Positions 43,475-53,632 of a stretch of 64,000 nucleotides of DNA are shown here, one piece after another. Numbering within the stretch: position 1 is the stretch's first letter; each line of letters starts with the position of its first letter. Position numbers and translations under genes: made by a program. The DNA is from Pseudomonas sp. AKS31 (GTDB taxonomy: Bacteria; Pseudomonadota; Gammaproteobacteria; Pseudomonadales; Pseudomonadaceae). Below the pieces are notes generated by a model. It was given only the letters and a program-made list of their open reading frames with translations. It did not search any database and was not told the DNA's origin. The stretch is taken from NCBI RefSeq assembly GCF_023634765.1, contig NZ_JAMLFX010000001.1, positions 775,789-839,788 of the forward strand, given 5' to 3'.

Positions 43475-44017
43475 ATGTTGCTCAGTTATGTACGGCTGGT
43501 GTTGTTTGCGGCGGGCCTGTTGATCGGTGTCCAGGTGCCGGGGTTCATCAACGATTACGCCAAACGTGTCGAGGCGCACCTGATCGAGGCGCAGACCGGC
43601 CTGCGCGGCTTTCAGGGCACGGCCGAGCAGTTTTTCAAGGGCGATATGCAGGCGCTGGTCGCGCATTACCGCGCCAGTGAAGATCCGATCTTCCGCAGCG
43701 ACGCCGACAGTCTGAACACCTTGCTCACGCGTCAGGTGGCGTTGGACAAGCAGTTCCAGGCGATGCAGGGCCCGTGGTACATCCGTTTTCTGCAAGTGGT
43801 GCTGGCCGCCGATCCGGACATTCGCAAGGAAACCTGGAACGGTTACAGCTACCAGATCCTACTGACCCCGGAAGCCATGATCTGGGGCATGAGCGGTGCG
43901 CTGTTGCTGTCGTTCGGCATCGAGTGCCTGTTCCGCTTGATCGACTGGGTCGTTCTCGGTGGCCGCCGCCTGCGCCAGAGCCGGCCGATCGAAGACCGCG
44001 ACGTGCGCGGCCTCTGA
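43475..44017 (+). CDS. DUF2937 family membrane protein
   Basis: A 180-residue protein with an N-terminal membrane helix (residues 3-22) and a second near residues 135-160. The intervening soluble part is helical ('VEAHLIEAQTGLRGFQGTAE'). The layout and wording match DUF2937, which has no known function. The ATG at 43475 is used instead of an upstream TTG. It follows the YafJ gene by 12 bases and is followed two bases after its stop by a REP family B element. Confidence 0.8.
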   Translation: MLLSYVRLVLFAAGLLIGVQVPGFINDYAKRVEAHLIEAQTGLRGFQGTAEQFFKGDMQALVAHYRASEDPIFRSDADSLNTLLTRQVALDKQFQAMQGPWYIRFLQVVLAADPDIRKETWNGYSYQILLTPEAMIWGMSGALLLSFGIECLFRLIDWVVLGGRRLRQSRPIEDRDVRGL

Positions 44018-44018
44018 T

Positions 44019-44128
44019 GATCGTTCCCACGCTCTGCGTGGGAACGCCTCAACGGACGCTCCGCGTTCGGCTTTCGAGGGACGCGGAGCGTCCCGGGCTG
44101 CATTCCCACGCAGAGCGTAGGAACGATC
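44019..44128. repeat. REP pair, family B (copy 2)
   Basis: GATCGTTCCCACGCTCTGCG at the left and CGCAGAGCGTAGGAACGATC at the right, with inner GGACGCTCCGCGTTC and GACGCGGAGCGTCCC. The right end overlaps the stop codon of the convergent LysR gene (44127-44129). Confidence 0.9.
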
Positions 44129-45038
44129 AACTTAACGCGATGTAGTCCTTGCCCACCTTGCGCGCATAACCTTCCAGCACCTGCTGACACAACGTCACAA
44201 TCTCCTCGACCCACTCAACGCCCACCCGCCACGACACCACCACCTGCAGGTTCGGCGGGCGCTGATCGATGGCGAGCAAGGTCAACTCGCCCCGCGCCAA
44301 TTCCTCAGCCACTAACACCGGTGGCAACACGCCAATCCCAAAACCATCGCGCAGCAACCGCGTGATCGCTGACACCGAATTCACGCAATTCAAGCGCGGC
44401 GCCAGCACACCGTTGGCTTGCATCAGCGCCAAAAGATCCTGGTGTGGCCGGGAGTTTTTCGAGTAGGTGATGATCCGTTCCTGCGCCAGTTCGGCAAGGT
44501 CAGCGTAATCGCGGTTGTAGATTGAGTTACTGGCAACAATCCAGCCCAACGGATGACTGGCCAACTCCAGACTGCGCACGCTTTCATGGCGGATCAGGTC
44601 GGTTTGCAGAACGATGTCGAGAAAGCCTTTTTGCAACTGATCGCAGAGGTTCAGCGAGGTATCTGCCACCAGCTCGATTTCGACCCGTGGATACAGATCG
44701 GTCATCTGCGCCACCAACGGGCTGAGCCAGGTGTGAATCACCGTGTCCATCACGCCGATACGTACACGGCCGACCTTGCTCGAGCGGGTCTCGATCGATT
44801 GCTTGAGTGCAGACATCGTGTCGAGCATCTGCTCGGCATACTCCAGCACTTTCAGGCCTTCGGGCGTCAGGCTGACACCGCGTGAATCGCGCAGAAACAG
44901 CTTCACCCCCAGCTCGCCTTCCAGCACCGCAATGCGGCTGGAAATCGACGCCTGAGTGGTGAACAGCTTGTCGGCGGTCAGGCGAAAACTCTTCAGTCGG
45001 GCGACCCAGACAAAGGTCTCGAGAAACTTCAGGTTCAT
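44127..45038 (-). CDS. LysR-family regulator beside the 5-oxoprolinase genes
   Basis: A 303-residue LysR regulator: helix-turn-helix 'FVWVARLKSFRLTADKLFTT' and 'ASISSRIAVLEGELGVKLFL', effector domain about residues 90-295 ('VRIGVMDTVIHTWLSPLVAQ'). The ATG at 45038 is chosen over a TTG two codons upstream. It is divergent from the MFS-pxpABC genes across 159 bases, the standard position for the controlling LysR gene, so it probably responds to 5-oxoproline or a related compound; that is inference. Its stop codon lies inside the adjoining REP element. Confidence 0.88.
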   Translation of the reverse strand: MNLKFLETFVWVARLKSFRLTADKLFTTQASISSRIAVLEGELGVKLFLRDSRGVSLTPEGLKVLEYAEQMLDTMSALKQSIETRSSKVGRVRIGVMDTVIHTWLSPLVAQMTDLYPRVEIELVADTSLNLCDQLQKGFLDIVLQTDLIRHESVRSLELASHPLGWIVASNSIYNRDYADLAELAQERIITYSKNSRPHQDLLALMQANGVLAPRLNCVNSVSAITRLLRDGFGIGVLPPVLVAEELARGELTLLAIDQRPPNLQVVVSWRVGVEWVEEIVTLCQQVLEGYARKVGKDYIALS

Positions 45039-45064
45039 GGGCAAGGCTCGGGTGACAAATTTTT

Positions 45065-45076
45065 CTTATGGCTAAG
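45065..45076. promoter_or_regulatory. candidate LysR operator between the LysR and MFS genes
   Basis: CTTA-TGGC-TAAG, a short perfect dyad within an AT-rich stretch of the 159-base divergent region, 27 bases from the LysR start. LysR sites are loosely T-N11-A dyads, so this is suggestive only. Confidence 0.3.
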
Positions 45077-45197
45077 GCGGGTTTTTATTCGTTGGACGCA
45101 GCAGGGCCGCGCGACGAAAAATCGACGCATCCGGTCCCCACGATAGGCGTCGTCGGGGCTACGAACAAGACCAATAAAAAACCTGCGGAGATAAGCC

Positions 45198-46484
45198 ATG
45201 CGTGCTCCCGACACCCTAGAAGTCCCCAAGGCAACGGCGCGTCCTGGTCCGTTCGATTGGTATCGCAACATCAACCAGCAGGAGCGCCGCACGTTCTGGA
45301 GCTGCAAGATCGGCTACGGTCTGGACGGCATGGACACGCAGATGCTCAGCTTTGTCGTGCCGACACTGATTGCCATGTGGGGCATCACCACTGGTGAAGC
45401 GGGGCTGATTCACACCAGCACGTTGATTGCTTCGGCCATTGGCGGCTGGGTGGCGGGGATTCTCTCTGACCGCATCGGTCGCGTGCGCACCCTGCAACTC
45501 ACCGTGTTGTGGTTCGCCTTCTTCACTTTTCTCTGCGGCTTCGCGCAAAACTACGAACAACTGCTGATCGCGCGCACGTTGATGGGCTTCGGATTCGGCG
45601 GCGAATGGACCGCTGGCGCGGTACTGATCGGTGAGGTGATCCGCGCCAAGGACCGTGGCAAAGCGGTAGGCATGGTGCAATCCGGTTGGGCACTGGGCTG
45701 GGGACTGACGGCGATTCTGTATGCGTTGTTGTTCTCGGTGTTGCCGCCGGAAGATGCCTGGCGCGCACTGTTCATCCTCGGCATCGTGCCGGCAATTTTT
45801 GTGATTTTTGTCCGTCGTCTGGTGAAGGATCCGGAGATCTATCGCGAAGCCAAGGCCCAACAAACGCCGGAGACTCAATCGAAATTCTACGAGATCTTCG
45901 CGCCCGGCATGCTCTTCACCACGTTTCGCGCTTCACTGCTGACCACCGGTGCGCTGGGCGGCTATTACGCGATCACTTCCTGGCTGCCGACCTTCCTGAA
46001 AAACGAGCGCGGCTTGAGCGTACTCGGCACCGGTGGATATCTGGCGATGGTGATTGTCGGCTCCTACGTCGGCTACGTGATCAGTGCTTATCTCACCGAC
46101 CTGCTGGGGCGTAAGAAGAACTTCATTCTCTTTGCGGTCGGCTCGTTCACCATCGTTCTGCTCTATACGCAACTGCCGGTGAGCAATGGTGTGATGCTGT
46201 GGCTGGGCTTTCCGCTGGGCTTCTTCGCCTCGGGGATTTTCAGCGGTATGGGCGCGTTTCTGACTGAACTGTTCCCTACGCGAATCCGCGGTTCGGGGCA
46301 GGGCTTTTGCTACAACATCGGCCGCGCGCTGGCAGCCTTGTTTCCGCTGCTGATCGGCCTGCTCAGCCAGAAAGTACCGTTGAGCGTCGGCATTGGCGCC
46401 TTTGCAGCGGTGTCTTACGGCGTGGTGATTATCGCGGCGTTGAGCCTGCCGGAAACTCGCGGCAAGCAACTCGATGCGCAGTAA
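45198..46484 (+). CDS. MFS transporter, predicted 5-oxoproline or organic acid importer
   Basis: A 428-residue permease with 12 membrane helices, of the aromatic acid/sialate:H+ symporter type. '[20 protein letters not shown]' carries the acidic helix-1 motif, '[20 protein letters not shown]' the loop 2-3 signature, and '[20 protein letters not shown]' its second-half echo. It lies 62 bases ahead of pxpABC, so its substrate is probably 5-oxoproline (pyroglutamate) or a precursor. A GGAG site precedes the ATG. Specificity cannot be told from sequence alone. Confidence 0.85.
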   Translation: MRAPDTLEVPKATARPGPFDWYRNINQQERRTFWSCKIGYGLDGMDTQMLSFVVPTLIAMWGITTGEAGLIHTSTLIASAIGGWVAGILSDRIGRVRTLQLTVLWFAFFTFLCGFAQNYEQLLIARTLMGFGFGGEWTAGAVLIGEVIRAKDRGKAVGMVQSGWALGWGLTAILYALLFSVLPPEDAWRALFILGIVPAIFVIFVRRLVKDPEIYREAKAQQTPETQSKFYEIFAPGMLFTTFRASLLTTGALGGYYAITSWLPTFLKNERGLSVLGTGGYLAMVIVGSYVGYVISAYLTDLLGRKKNFILFAVGSFTIVLLYTQLPVSNGVMLWLGFPLGFFASGIFSGMGAFLTELFPTRIRGSGQGFCYNIGRALAALFPLLIGLLSQKVPLSVGIGAFAAVSYGVVIIAALSLPETRGKQLDAQ

Positions 46485-46546
46485 CTGATAACCTGCGAAG
46501 CACAGTCCTACAGATAAGAAGACAAGCACCTACAGGAGTGTTCACC

Positions 46547-47299
46547 GTGAGCCGCCTGCTATTGAATTGCGACATTGGCGAGAGCTTCGGCAGCTGGACC
46601 ATGGGTCTGGACGCCGAGGTCATGCCCTTCATCGATTGCGCCAACGTGGCCTGCGGGTTCCACGCTGGCGACCCAGGCATCATGCGCAAGACCGTCAGCC
46701 TGGCGTTGAGCCACGGCGTGCAGATCGGTGCACACCCGGCTTATCAGGATCTGGTCGGTTTCGGTCGCCGCTCCATGGCGTATTCGGCGCAAGAGCTGCA
46801 AGACATTCTGCATTACCAGATCGGCGCCCTCGACGGCATCTGCAAGGCGCAAGGCGGGTGCGTCAGTTACGTCAAACCCCATGGCGCGATGTACAACGAC
46901 ATGATGGCCAACCCGTCGCAATTGCGTGCGGTGATTCAGGCGGTAGCCGCTTACGACCGCAGCCTGCCGTTGATGCTGATGGCCACCCGCGACAACTCGA
47001 CAGCGCAGCAGATCGGCGATGAGTATGGCGTGACCCTGTGGTTCGAAGCCTTCGCCGACCGCGCTTACGACAGCGCCGGCAAACTTGTTTCACGGCAATT
47101 GCCGGGCGCGGTGCATCACGACCCGGAGAAAATCATCGAGCAGGCCCTGACCATCGCCCGTGGCGACAACCTCACCGCCAGCGACGGCAGCGCCTTGCGT
47201 CTGCACGCCAACACCCTTTGCGTACACGGCGACAACGCCAGTTCGGTGGCCGCCGTGCAGCGCATTCGCGAGGCCTTGAATCAGCAGCGTGCCTCATGA
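46547..47299 (+). CDS. pxpA: 5-oxoprolinase subunit PxpA (LamB/YcsF family)
   Basis: A 250-residue subunit of the ATP-dependent prokaryotic 5-oxoprolinase, which opens 5-oxo-L-proline to glutamate. Family segments are '[13 protein letters not shown]', '[17 protein letters not shown]', '[15 protein letters not shown]' and '[12 protein letters not shown]', with conserved Asp, His and Gly clusters. The start is GTG with CAGGAG upstream; a longer frame overlaps the MFS gene. It overlaps pxpB by four bases. Confidence 0.94.
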   Translation: MSRLLLNCDIGESFGSWTMGLDAEVMPFIDCANVACGFHAGDPGIMRKTVSLALSHGVQIGAHPAYQDLVGFGRRSMAYSAQELQDILHYQIGALDGICKAQGGCVSYVKPHGAMYNDMMANPSQLRAVIQAVAAYDRSLPLMLMATRDNSTAQQIGDEYGVTLWFEAFADRAYDSAGKLVSRQLPGAVHHDPEKIIEQALTIARGDNLTASDGSALRLHANTLCVHGDNASSVAAVQRIREALNQQRAS

Positions 47300-48000
47300 A
47301 CCCACGGATTGAAGTGGTGGCACTGGATTGCCTGATGCTGCGTCTGTTTGATGAGATCGCCGAAGTCAACATGCCGTGGATGCTCGCTGCCAGTGAGCGT
47401 TTGCGTGCGGCGTTCGGGGCGCAGTTGATTGATCTGGTGCCGTCCTATACGACGTTGATGGTGCATTACGATCTGACTGCACTGGGCCCGAATCAGGCGC
47501 GGGCGTTGATCGCCGAGGCAATGATCGACCTGTCGCCGAATGCGCGAGCCGCTGGCCAGTGCCATGTGCTGCCGGTCTGGTATGACTTGAGCGTCGGTCC
47601 GGAATTGAGCTTGCTCGCCGAGCGCAGCGGTCTGGCGGTGGCGGAGGTGATCCGGCGGCACAGTGCGCGGGAGTATCAGGTGTTCGCCCTCGGTTTTGCG
47701 CCGGGGTTCGCCTTCATGGGGCTGGTTGAAGAGGTTCTGGCCGCGCCACGTCTGAACACGCCTCGCAAGAAGGTCGCAGCCGGCAGCGTCGGCATTGCCG
47801 AGCGGCAAACGGCGGCCTACCCGGTGGTATCCCCCGGTGGCTGGAACCTGATCGGCCGCACTCCCGCGAGACTGTTCGACCGCAATCGCGATGGTTACAG
47901 CCTGATGCAGCCCGGCGACACGGTACGATTCGAAGCGGTCAGTCATGCCGAGTTCATCAACCTCGGCGGCGACGATACGCCACTGGAGGCACTGGCATGA
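47296..48000 (+). CDS. pxpB: 5-oxoprolinase subunit PxpB (KipI family)
   Basis: A 234-residue protein of the allophanate hydrolase subunit 1/KipI fold. '[20 protein letters not shown]' and '[20 protein letters not shown]' followed by '[16 protein letters not shown]' are family hallmarks. It forms the 5-oxoprolinase complex with PxpA and PxpC. ATGA overlaps join it to both neighbours, so translation is coupled. Confidence 0.93.
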   Translation: MNPRIEVVALDCLMLRLFDEIAEVNMPWMLAASERLRAAFGAQLIDLVPSYTTLMVHYDLTALGPNQARALIAEAMIDLSPNARAAGQCHVLPVWYDLSVGPELSLLAERSGLAVAEVIRRHSAREYQVFALGFAPGFAFMGLVEEVLAAPRLNTPRKKVAAGSVGIAERQTAAYPVVSPGGWNLIGRTPARLFDRNRDGYSLMQPGDTVRFEAVSHAEFINLGGDDTPLEALA

Positions 48001-48920
48001 GCCGACTGACGATTGAAGCGAGTACGCCGCTGTGCCTGTTGCAGGACGCGGGGCGTTTCGGCGTGCGGCATCTGGGCGTGACCCAGGGCGGCGCGGCGGA
48101 TTGGTGTTCGATGAGTTGGGCCAACTGGTTGCTGGGTAATGCGCTGGGTGCAACGGTGATCGAAATCAACCTCGGCGGCTTTGCCGTGGTGGCCGAAGAA
48201 GAATGTTGGCTGGCCTTGGCCGGTGCGGATCTTGGCGCACGGATCGACGGGCAGCCGCTGGCGCCGTGGCGCAGTTTCAAATTGGGCAAAGGGCAGACGT
48301 TGCAACTCACTCAGCCGTTGCTCGGTGCCCGGGCTTATCTGGCCGCGCCCGGCGGTTTTGATGCACCGCAGGTGTTGGGCAGTAGTGCCACGGTGGTTCG
48401 CGAAGAACTCGGTGGTCTGGATGGCATGGGCTTGCCGTTGGCCAAAGGGGCTGCGCTGGGTTATTGCGGTGAATCGCGGTTGCTGCGTGAAGTGCCTTTG
48501 CCGTTGCGGCCGGATCTGAAATCGAATGCACCGTTGGATCTGGTGCTCGGCGCACAGATCGGCCAGTTCAGCGGGCAGAGTCTGTTCGACGTGTTCAACA
48601 CGGCTTGGGCGCTGGACAGCCGCGCCGATCGCATGGGCATTCGCTTGTTGGGCAGCACCTTGCACTATCAGGGACAACCGATGATTTCCGAAGGCATTCC
48701 GCTCGGTGCGGTGCAAGTGCCGCCGGACGGCCAGCCGATTGTGTTGCTCAATGATCGACAGACGATTGGTGGTTATCCGCGATTGGGCGCATTGACGCCG
48801 TTGGCGTTGGCGCGGTTGGCGCAGTGTCTGCCGGGGACGCAGGTGCGGTTGCGGCCGGTGGTGCAAGACGTTGCGCACCGTGAGCACATCAAATATCTGC
48901 AGCGTTTTCTGAATAGCTAA
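47997..48920 (+). CDS. pxpC: 5-oxoprolinase subunit PxpC (KipA family)
   Basis: A 307-residue protein of the allophanate hydrolase subunit 2/KipA family. Landmarks are 'LLQDAGRFGVRHLGVTQGGA', 'LTQPLLGARAYLAAPGGFD', and 'DRMGIRLLGSTL' with 'SEGIPLGAVQVPPDGQPIVL'. It completes the PxpABC enzyme. It overlaps pxpB by four bases and is followed by a REP element and the convergent VWA gene. Confidence 0.93.
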   Translation: MSRLTIEASTPLCLLQDAGRFGVRHLGVTQGGAADWCSMSWANWLLGNALGATVIEINLGGFAVVAEEECWLALAGADLGARIDGQPLAPWRSFKLGKGQTLQLTQPLLGARAYLAAPGGFDAPQVLGSSATVVREELGGLDGMGLPLAKGAALGYCGESRLLREVPLPLRPDLKSNAPLDLVLGAQIGQFSGQSLFDVFNTAWALDSRADRMGIRLLGSTLHYQGQPMISEGIPLGAVQVPPDGQPIVLLNDRQTIGGYPRLGALTPLALARLAQCLPGTQVRLRPVVQDVAHREHIKYLQRFLNS

Positions 48921-48941
48921 AAGCTTCGTCGGAACGCCGCC

Positions 48942-49003
48942 CGGAGCAAGCTCGCTCCCACAATTGAAATGCATTCCAATGTGGGAGCGAGCCTGCTCGC
49001 GAA
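48942..49003. repeat. REP pair, family C (copy 2)
   Basis: CGGAGCAAGCTCGCTCCCAC and GTGGGAGCGAGCCTGCTCGC inverted around ATTGAAATGCATTCCAAT. It lies between the convergent pxpC and VWA genes. Confidence 0.88.
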
Positions 49004-49026
49004 GGGGCCATTACTGACAAAACAGA

Positions 49027-50205
49027 TTATTTGGACAAAAACCGCATCCCTTCCTCAAGCCCGCGCAACGTCAACGGATACATCTGATCCTCGATCAGAT
49101 CCCGCACGATATTGGTCGACGAGGTATAGCCCCAGGTATCTTTCGGATACGGATTGATCCAGATGAGCTTCTTGTACTTCTCCATGAAGCGCTGCATCCA
49201 CACGTAGCCCGGCTCTTCGTTCCAGTGCTCGACACTGCCACCAGCCTGTGTGATTTCATACGGCGCCATGGCGGCGTCACCGATAAAGATCACTTTGTAG
49301 TCGGCGCCGTACTTGTGCAGCAGGTCCTGGGTCGAGGTGCGCTCGGAGGTGCGGCGCATGTTGTTCTTCCACACCGATTCATAAATGAAGTTGTGGAAGT
49401 AGAAATACTCCAGATGCTTGAACTCGGTCTTGCAGGCCGAGAACAGCTCTTCGCAGATCTTCACGTGGGCGTCCATCGAGCCGCCGATGTCGAACAGCAA
49501 CAACAGCTTCACCGTGTTGCGCCGTTCCGGGCGCATCTGGATATTCAGCAGGCCGGCGTCCTTGGCGGTGTGGTCGATGGTGCCGTCGATGTCCAGCTCT
49601 TCCGCCGCGCCCTGACGAGCGAACTTGCGTAGACGACGCAGGGCGACCTTGATGTTGCGCGTGCCCAGTTCCACCGAGTCGTCGAGGTTCTTGTACTCGC
49701 GCTGATCCCAGACCTTCACCGCTTTGCCCTGGCGTTTGCCGGCATCGCCGACCCGAATGCCTTCCGGGTTGAACCCACCGGAGCCGAACGGGCTGGTGCC
49801 GCCGGTGCCGATCCATTTGTTGCCGCCGGCGTGGCGTTCCTTCTGTTCTTCCAGACGCTTCTTGAACTCTTCGATCAGCTTGTCCAGACCGCCGAGGGAC
49901 TGGATCTGCGCGCGTTCCTCGTCAGTCAGCGAACGCTCGAACTCCTTGCGCAACCAGTCTTCGGGAATCAATGCCTGCAAGTGATCGTCGAGCTTTTCCA
50001 GGCCATTGAAGTAGGCGCCGAACGCGCGGTCGAACTTGTCGAAATGGCGTTCGTCCTTCACCAGAATCGCCCGCGACAAGTAATAGAACTCGTCCATGTC
50101 GGCGAAGGTCACGCGCTGTTTCAGCGCGTTGATCAGGTCGAGCAACTCGCGCACCGACACGGGCACTTTGGCTGCACGCATTTCATTGAACAGGTTGAGC
50201 AACAT
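49027..50205 (-). CDS. von Willebrand factor A (CoxE-like) protein paired with MoxR
   Basis: A 392-residue cytoplasmic protein. The N-terminal helical part ('VPVSVRELLDLINALKQRVT') is typical of CoxE/VWA proteins, and the VWA domain begins near residue 220. Its MIDAS line reads 'LLLFDIGGSMDAHV': D-x-G-x-S rather than the canonical D-x-S-x-S, so metal binding may be altered. A Gly-rich linker ('GTGGTSPFGSGGF') separates the parts. MoxR-VWA pairs act as chaperone-like machines that activate metalloenzymes or complexes. The MoxR gene ends 12 bases upstream, so they form one operon. The client is unknown. Confidence 0.87.
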   Translation of the reverse strand: MLLNLFNEMRAAKVPVSVRELLDLINALKQRVTFADMDEFYYLSRAILVKDERHFDKFDRAFGAYFNGLEKLDDHLQALIPEDWLRKEFERSLTDEERAQIQSLGGLDKLIEEFKKRLEEQKERHAGGNKWIGTGGTSPFGSGGFNPEGIRVGDAGKRQGKAVKVWDQREYKNLDDSVELGTRNIKVALRRLRKFARQGAAEELDIDGTIDHTAKDAGLLNIQMRPERRNTVKLLLLFDIGGSMDAHVKICEELFSACKTEFKHLEYFYFHNFIYESVWKNNMRRTSERTSTQDLLHKYGADYKVIFIGDAAMAPYEITQAGGSVEHWNEEPGYVWMQRFMEKYKKLIWINPYPKDTWGYTSSTNIVRDLIEDQMYPLTLRGLEEGMRFLSK

Positions 50206-50217
50206 GGCGTCAGCCTC

Positions 50218-51063
50218 TTAGCGGGTGCCGCGACGGCTCATGAACGCCAGGCGCTCAAGCAGTTGCACGTCCTGTTCGTTCTTCACCAACGCACCGGCCA
50301 GTGGCGGAATGGCTTTGGTCGGATCGCGTTCACGCAAAACCGCTTCGCCGATGTTGTCGGCCATCAGCAGCTTCAGCCAGTCCACCAGTTCCGAGGTCGA
50401 CGGCTTCTTCTTCAGACCTGGCACCTTGCGTACGTCGAAGAACACGTCCAGCGCTTCGCTGACCAGATCCTTCTTGATGTCGGGGTAGTGCACGTCGACG
50501 ATTTTCTGCAGGGTGGTGCGGTCGGGGAAGGCGATGTAGTGGAAGAAGCAGCGGCGCAGGAAAGCGTCCGGCAGCTCTTTCTCATTGTTGGAGGTAATGA
50601 TGATGATCGGGCGTTTCTTGGCCTTGATGGTCTCGTCGATCTCGTAAACGTAGAACTCCATCTTGTCGAGTTCTTGCAGCAAGTCGTTGGGGAACTCGAT
50701 GTCGGCCTTGTCGATTTCGTCGATCAGCAAAATGACCCGCTCCTCGGACTCGAAAGCCTCCCAGAGCTTGCCCTTCTTCAGGTAATTGCGCACGTCGTGG
50801 ACTTTTTCATTACCCAGTTGCGAGTCGCGCAGACGGCTGACCGCATCGTACTCGTACAGGCCCTGATGCGCTTTGGTGGTGGACTTGATGTGCCAGGTGA
50901 TCAACTTGGCGCCGAACGATTCGGCCAGTTGCTCGGCGAGCATGGTCTTACCGGTGCCCGGTTCGCCCTTGACCAGCAGCGGCCGCTCCAGGGTGATGGC
51001 GGCGTTGACTGCCAGCTTCAGGTCATCGGTGGCGACGTAGGCCTGGGTGCCTTCGAACTTCAT
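50218..51063 (-). CDS. MoxR-family AAA+ ATPase
   Basis: A 281-residue ATPase. Walker A is 'VKGEPGTGKTMLAEQLAES' (about residues 34-52), Walker B 'VILLIDEIDKAD', sensor 1 'IIIITSNNEKELPDAFLRR' with the arginine finger. 'EGTQAYVATDDLKLAVNAAI' opens the protein. MoxR ATPases work with VWA partners in assembling or inserting cofactors into protein complexes. It is immediately upstream of the VWA gene. Its start (51063) is followed on the other side by 206 bases with no gene. Confidence 0.93.
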   Translation of the reverse strand: MKFEGTQAYVATDDLKLAVNAAITLERPLLVKGEPGTGKTMLAEQLAESFGAKLITWHIKSTTKAHQGLYEYDAVSRLRDSQLGNEKVHDVRNYLKKGKLWEAFESEERVILLIDEIDKADIEFPNDLLQELDKMEFYVYEIDETIKAKKRPIIIITSNNEKELPDAFLRRCFFHYIAFPDRTTLQKIVDVHYPDIKKDLVSEALDVFFDVRKVPGLKKKPSTSELVDWLKLLMADNIGEAVLRERDPTKAIPPLAGALVKNEQDVQLLERLAFMSRRGTR

Positions 51064-51269
51064 CTGCTAATCCTCGAACGGTAACGCCGACCTGACGGGC
51101 AGGGCGGGGGCGAAATAATCGGATGCCCGACTATAACGCGCAGCCCGGTCGACTGTGAACGCAGACGGCTTATTCAGTCTCTGAATGGGGCGTCACATGT
51201 TGACTCGGTCTCGGCCTGACGCCAGACAACACGGTTGTGGCGAGGGAATTGGTCTCCCATTTCAAAAAA

Positions 51270-52346
51270 CTAACCCGCATCCGGCTTCGGTCGTTCATAC
51301 CGCGCATTGAAAGCCTGGATGAAACCATTGCGCAAAATCTGCAAAAACGCTTCGAACGCGCTGATGTTTTGCTGATGCACGTTACCGCTGAGTTCGACCT
51401 TGGTGGCGAACTGGTTTTTCGCCTGGTTCTTCAGCACGGTTTCCGAGCCGCCGACGATGGCTTCCCAGACCGAGCGGAAGATGCTTTTGTTCTTGTTTTC
51501 CACGTCCTGCTGCCAATTGAACACTTCGACGTCGCGCAGTAGGGGTTTGATGTAGCCGTTGACCTGGGCTTTTTTGGCTTGGGCTTCGATCACCACATCA
51601 CCGTGACCGGCATTGAAGTCGAATTTGCCGTAGGCCGAGGCGAAGTCGTTCATGCTTTTGAGTTCGATATCTTTGGCGCGCAGGCGGAACTGGAAGTCTT
51701 CAAAATTGCTCAACGGGTCGAAGGTGGCAGTGGTTTCCAGTGGCGCATGGCCGAGCAAAAGCGCTTTGCCTTCGAAGCGCGCGTCACGTTTGCCCTGCTT
51801 GTCGACCACGTTGGTCAGGTTGTAGATGCTGGCCTCGACGTTGGTGGCGTTCATATTGACCGGTGGCCTGGAGTTGAAATTACGGAAAGTGATTTTGCCC
51901 TCCTGAATCTGGACCTCGTCGAGAGTGATCGGCAGCAGCTTCCCCAATTGCGCACGCCAGTCAGTGCCCTGACCAGTTTGGGAGTTCTGTTTGTTGGCCC
52001 CGCCATCGACGAAGTTGACCTCAGGTTTGACGAACTTTACTTGCGCTACAACGGCGTGGTCGTACCACAGCGAATGCCAGCTGACTGCCAGATCGATCAG
52101 CGGCGCGTTGACGAACGGTACCGGAACCTTGCCATCGACCTTGACGATCTTCAGTCCATTGATTTTGTAGGCGCCGCGCCATAGGGCCAGATCGACATCA
52201 GTGATCTGGCCCCGATAGTCACCCATGTCCGCCAGTTTGCCGTTCAGGTAGTCACGCACCATGTAAGGCAGGGCGATATGCAGTGCGATCAACAGCACAA
52301 CGACGACGGTGAAAATCCCTAGTGGCCAACTGTAGCGACGCTTCAT
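51270..52346 (-). CDS. DUF748/AsmA-like envelope protein
   Basis: A 358-residue protein anchored by one N-terminal helix ('[19 protein letters not shown]', residues 8-26) with a periplasmic remainder. The segments '[20 protein letters not shown]', '[20 protein letters not shown]' and 'FKDIEL'-type beta repeats match DUF748 proteins, relatives of AsmA/TamB-like beta-groove proteins thought to act at the envelope. The frame extends upstream into cysK's leader; the ATG at 52346 starts the membrane anchor and is chosen. It is divergent from cysK. Confidence 0.8.
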   Translation of the reverse strand: MKRRYSWPLGIFTVVVVLLIALHIALPYMVRDYLNGKLADMGDYRGQITDVDLALWRGAYKINGLKIVKVDGKVPVPFVNAPLIDLAVSWHSLWYDHAVVAQVKFVKPEVNFVDGGANKQNSQTGQGTDWRAQLGKLLPITLDEVQIQEGKITFRNFNSRPPVNMNATNVEASIYNLTNVVDKQGKRDARFEGKALLLGHAPLETTATFDPLSNFEDFQFRLRAKDIELKSMNDFASAYGKFDFNAGHGDVVIEAQAKKAQVNGYIKPLLRDVEVFNWQQDVENKNKSIFRSVWEAIVGGSETVLKNQAKNQFATKVELSGNVHQQNISAFEAFLQILRNGFIQAFNARYERPKPDAG

Positions 52347-52473
52347 GACAGCATTTCCCAGACGATGTAAGCGATTGACTGTTACGTCGCGCAGTCGTTC
52401 GACCCGACTGGACTGCGCCAGGCAACAGGCATACCTTGGAAGGCTGAATTCAACGCTGCATAAGGACCCAGCC

Positions 52474-53448
52474 ATGAGCCGTATTTTTGCTGACAACGCC
52501 CATTCCATCGGTAATACGCCGCTGGTGCAGATCAACCGCATCGCACCGCGAGGCGTGACTATTCTGGCCAAGATCGAGGGGCGCAACCCCGGTTATTCGG
52601 TCAAGTGCCGGATCGGCGCCAACATGATCTGGGACGCCGAAAGCAGCGGCAAACTCAAGCCGGGCATGACCATTGTCGAACCTACGTCGGGGAACACAGG
52701 GATCGGTCTGGCCTTTGTTGCCGCGGCCCGTGGTTACAAGTTGATGCTGACCATGCCGGCTTCGATGAGCATCGAACGTCGTAAAGTCCTCAAGGCTCTG
52801 GGCGCCGAACTGGTGTTGACCGAGCCGGCCAAGGGCATGAAAGGCGCGATTGAGAAAGCGGCTGAAATCGTCGCCAGCGACGCCGACAAATATTTCATGC
52901 CGGCGCAGTTCGATAATCCGGCCAACCCGGCCATCCATGAAAAGACCACCGGTCCGGAAATCTGGAATGACACCGACGGCGCCGTCGATGTGCTGGTCGC
53001 GGGCGTCGGCACCGGCGGAACCATCACCGGCGTTTCGCGGTATATCAAGAATACCCAGGGCAAACCGATTCTCTCGGTGGCTGTGGAGCCGATGTCGTCG
53101 CCGGTGATCACCCAGGCGCTGGCCGGTGAAGAAATCAAACCCAGCCCGCACAAGATTCAGGGCATCGGTGCCGGTTTCGTGCCGAAGAACCTGGATCTGG
53201 CGATGGTCGACCGGGTCGAGCAGGTCAGCGACGAAGAGTCCAAGGCCATGGCGCTGCGCTTGATGCAGGAAGAGGGGATTTTGTGCGGCATCTCTTGTGG
53301 CGCCGCGATGGCAGTTGCGGTGCGTCTGGCAGAGACGCCGGAAATGCAGGGCAAGACCATCGTCGTGATTCTGCCGGACTCCGGTGAGCGTTATCTGTCG
53401 AGCATGTTGTTCAGCGATCTGTTTACCGAACAGGAGAATCAGCAGTAA
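52474..53448 (+). CDS. cysK: cysteine synthase A (O-acetylserine sulfhydrylase)
   Basis: A 324-residue PLP enzyme that makes cysteine from O-acetylserine and sulfide. The PLP lysine is Lys44 in '[16 protein letters not shown]', the substrate loop is '[12 protein letters not shown]', the phosphate-binding Gly-rich loop '[14 protein letters not shown]', and the Ser near the C-terminus 'GISCGAA'. Length and sequence agree with Pseudomonas CysK rather than CysM. The ATG follows AAGGACC; a longer frame overlaps the divergent DUF748 gene. It is monocistronic. Confidence 0.96.
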   Translation: MSRIFADNAHSIGNTPLVQINRIAPRGVTILAKIEGRNPGYSVKCRIGANMIWDAESSGKLKPGMTIVEPTSGNTGIGLAFVAAARGYKLMLTMPASMSIERRKVLKALGAELVLTEPAKGMKGAIEKAAEIVASDADKYFMPAQFDNPANPAIHEKTTGPEIWNDTDGAVDVLVAGVGTGGTITGVSRYIKNTQGKPILSVAVEPMSSPVITQALAGEEIKPSPHKIQGIGAGFVPKNLDLAMVDRVEQVSDEESKAMALRLMQEEGILCGISCGAAMAVAVRLAETPEMQGKTIVVILPDSGERYLSSMLFSDLFTEQENQQ

Positions 53449-53632
53449 CCGCGTTGATTCAGATCAGCCGGGGTTCAGGATCTTTATGCTAATAAATGCT
53501 TTGTTGCGCAATTCTTAACACTGAATCTTGTGTAAGGCGGGTTTTGCCCGGCGCCGGTAGTGTTTATCATGGCCGGCTGCCATGTCGGGTAAAGGGCATT
53601 GCGCAGCGTTGTTTTTATTCAAGGAGTCGTTG

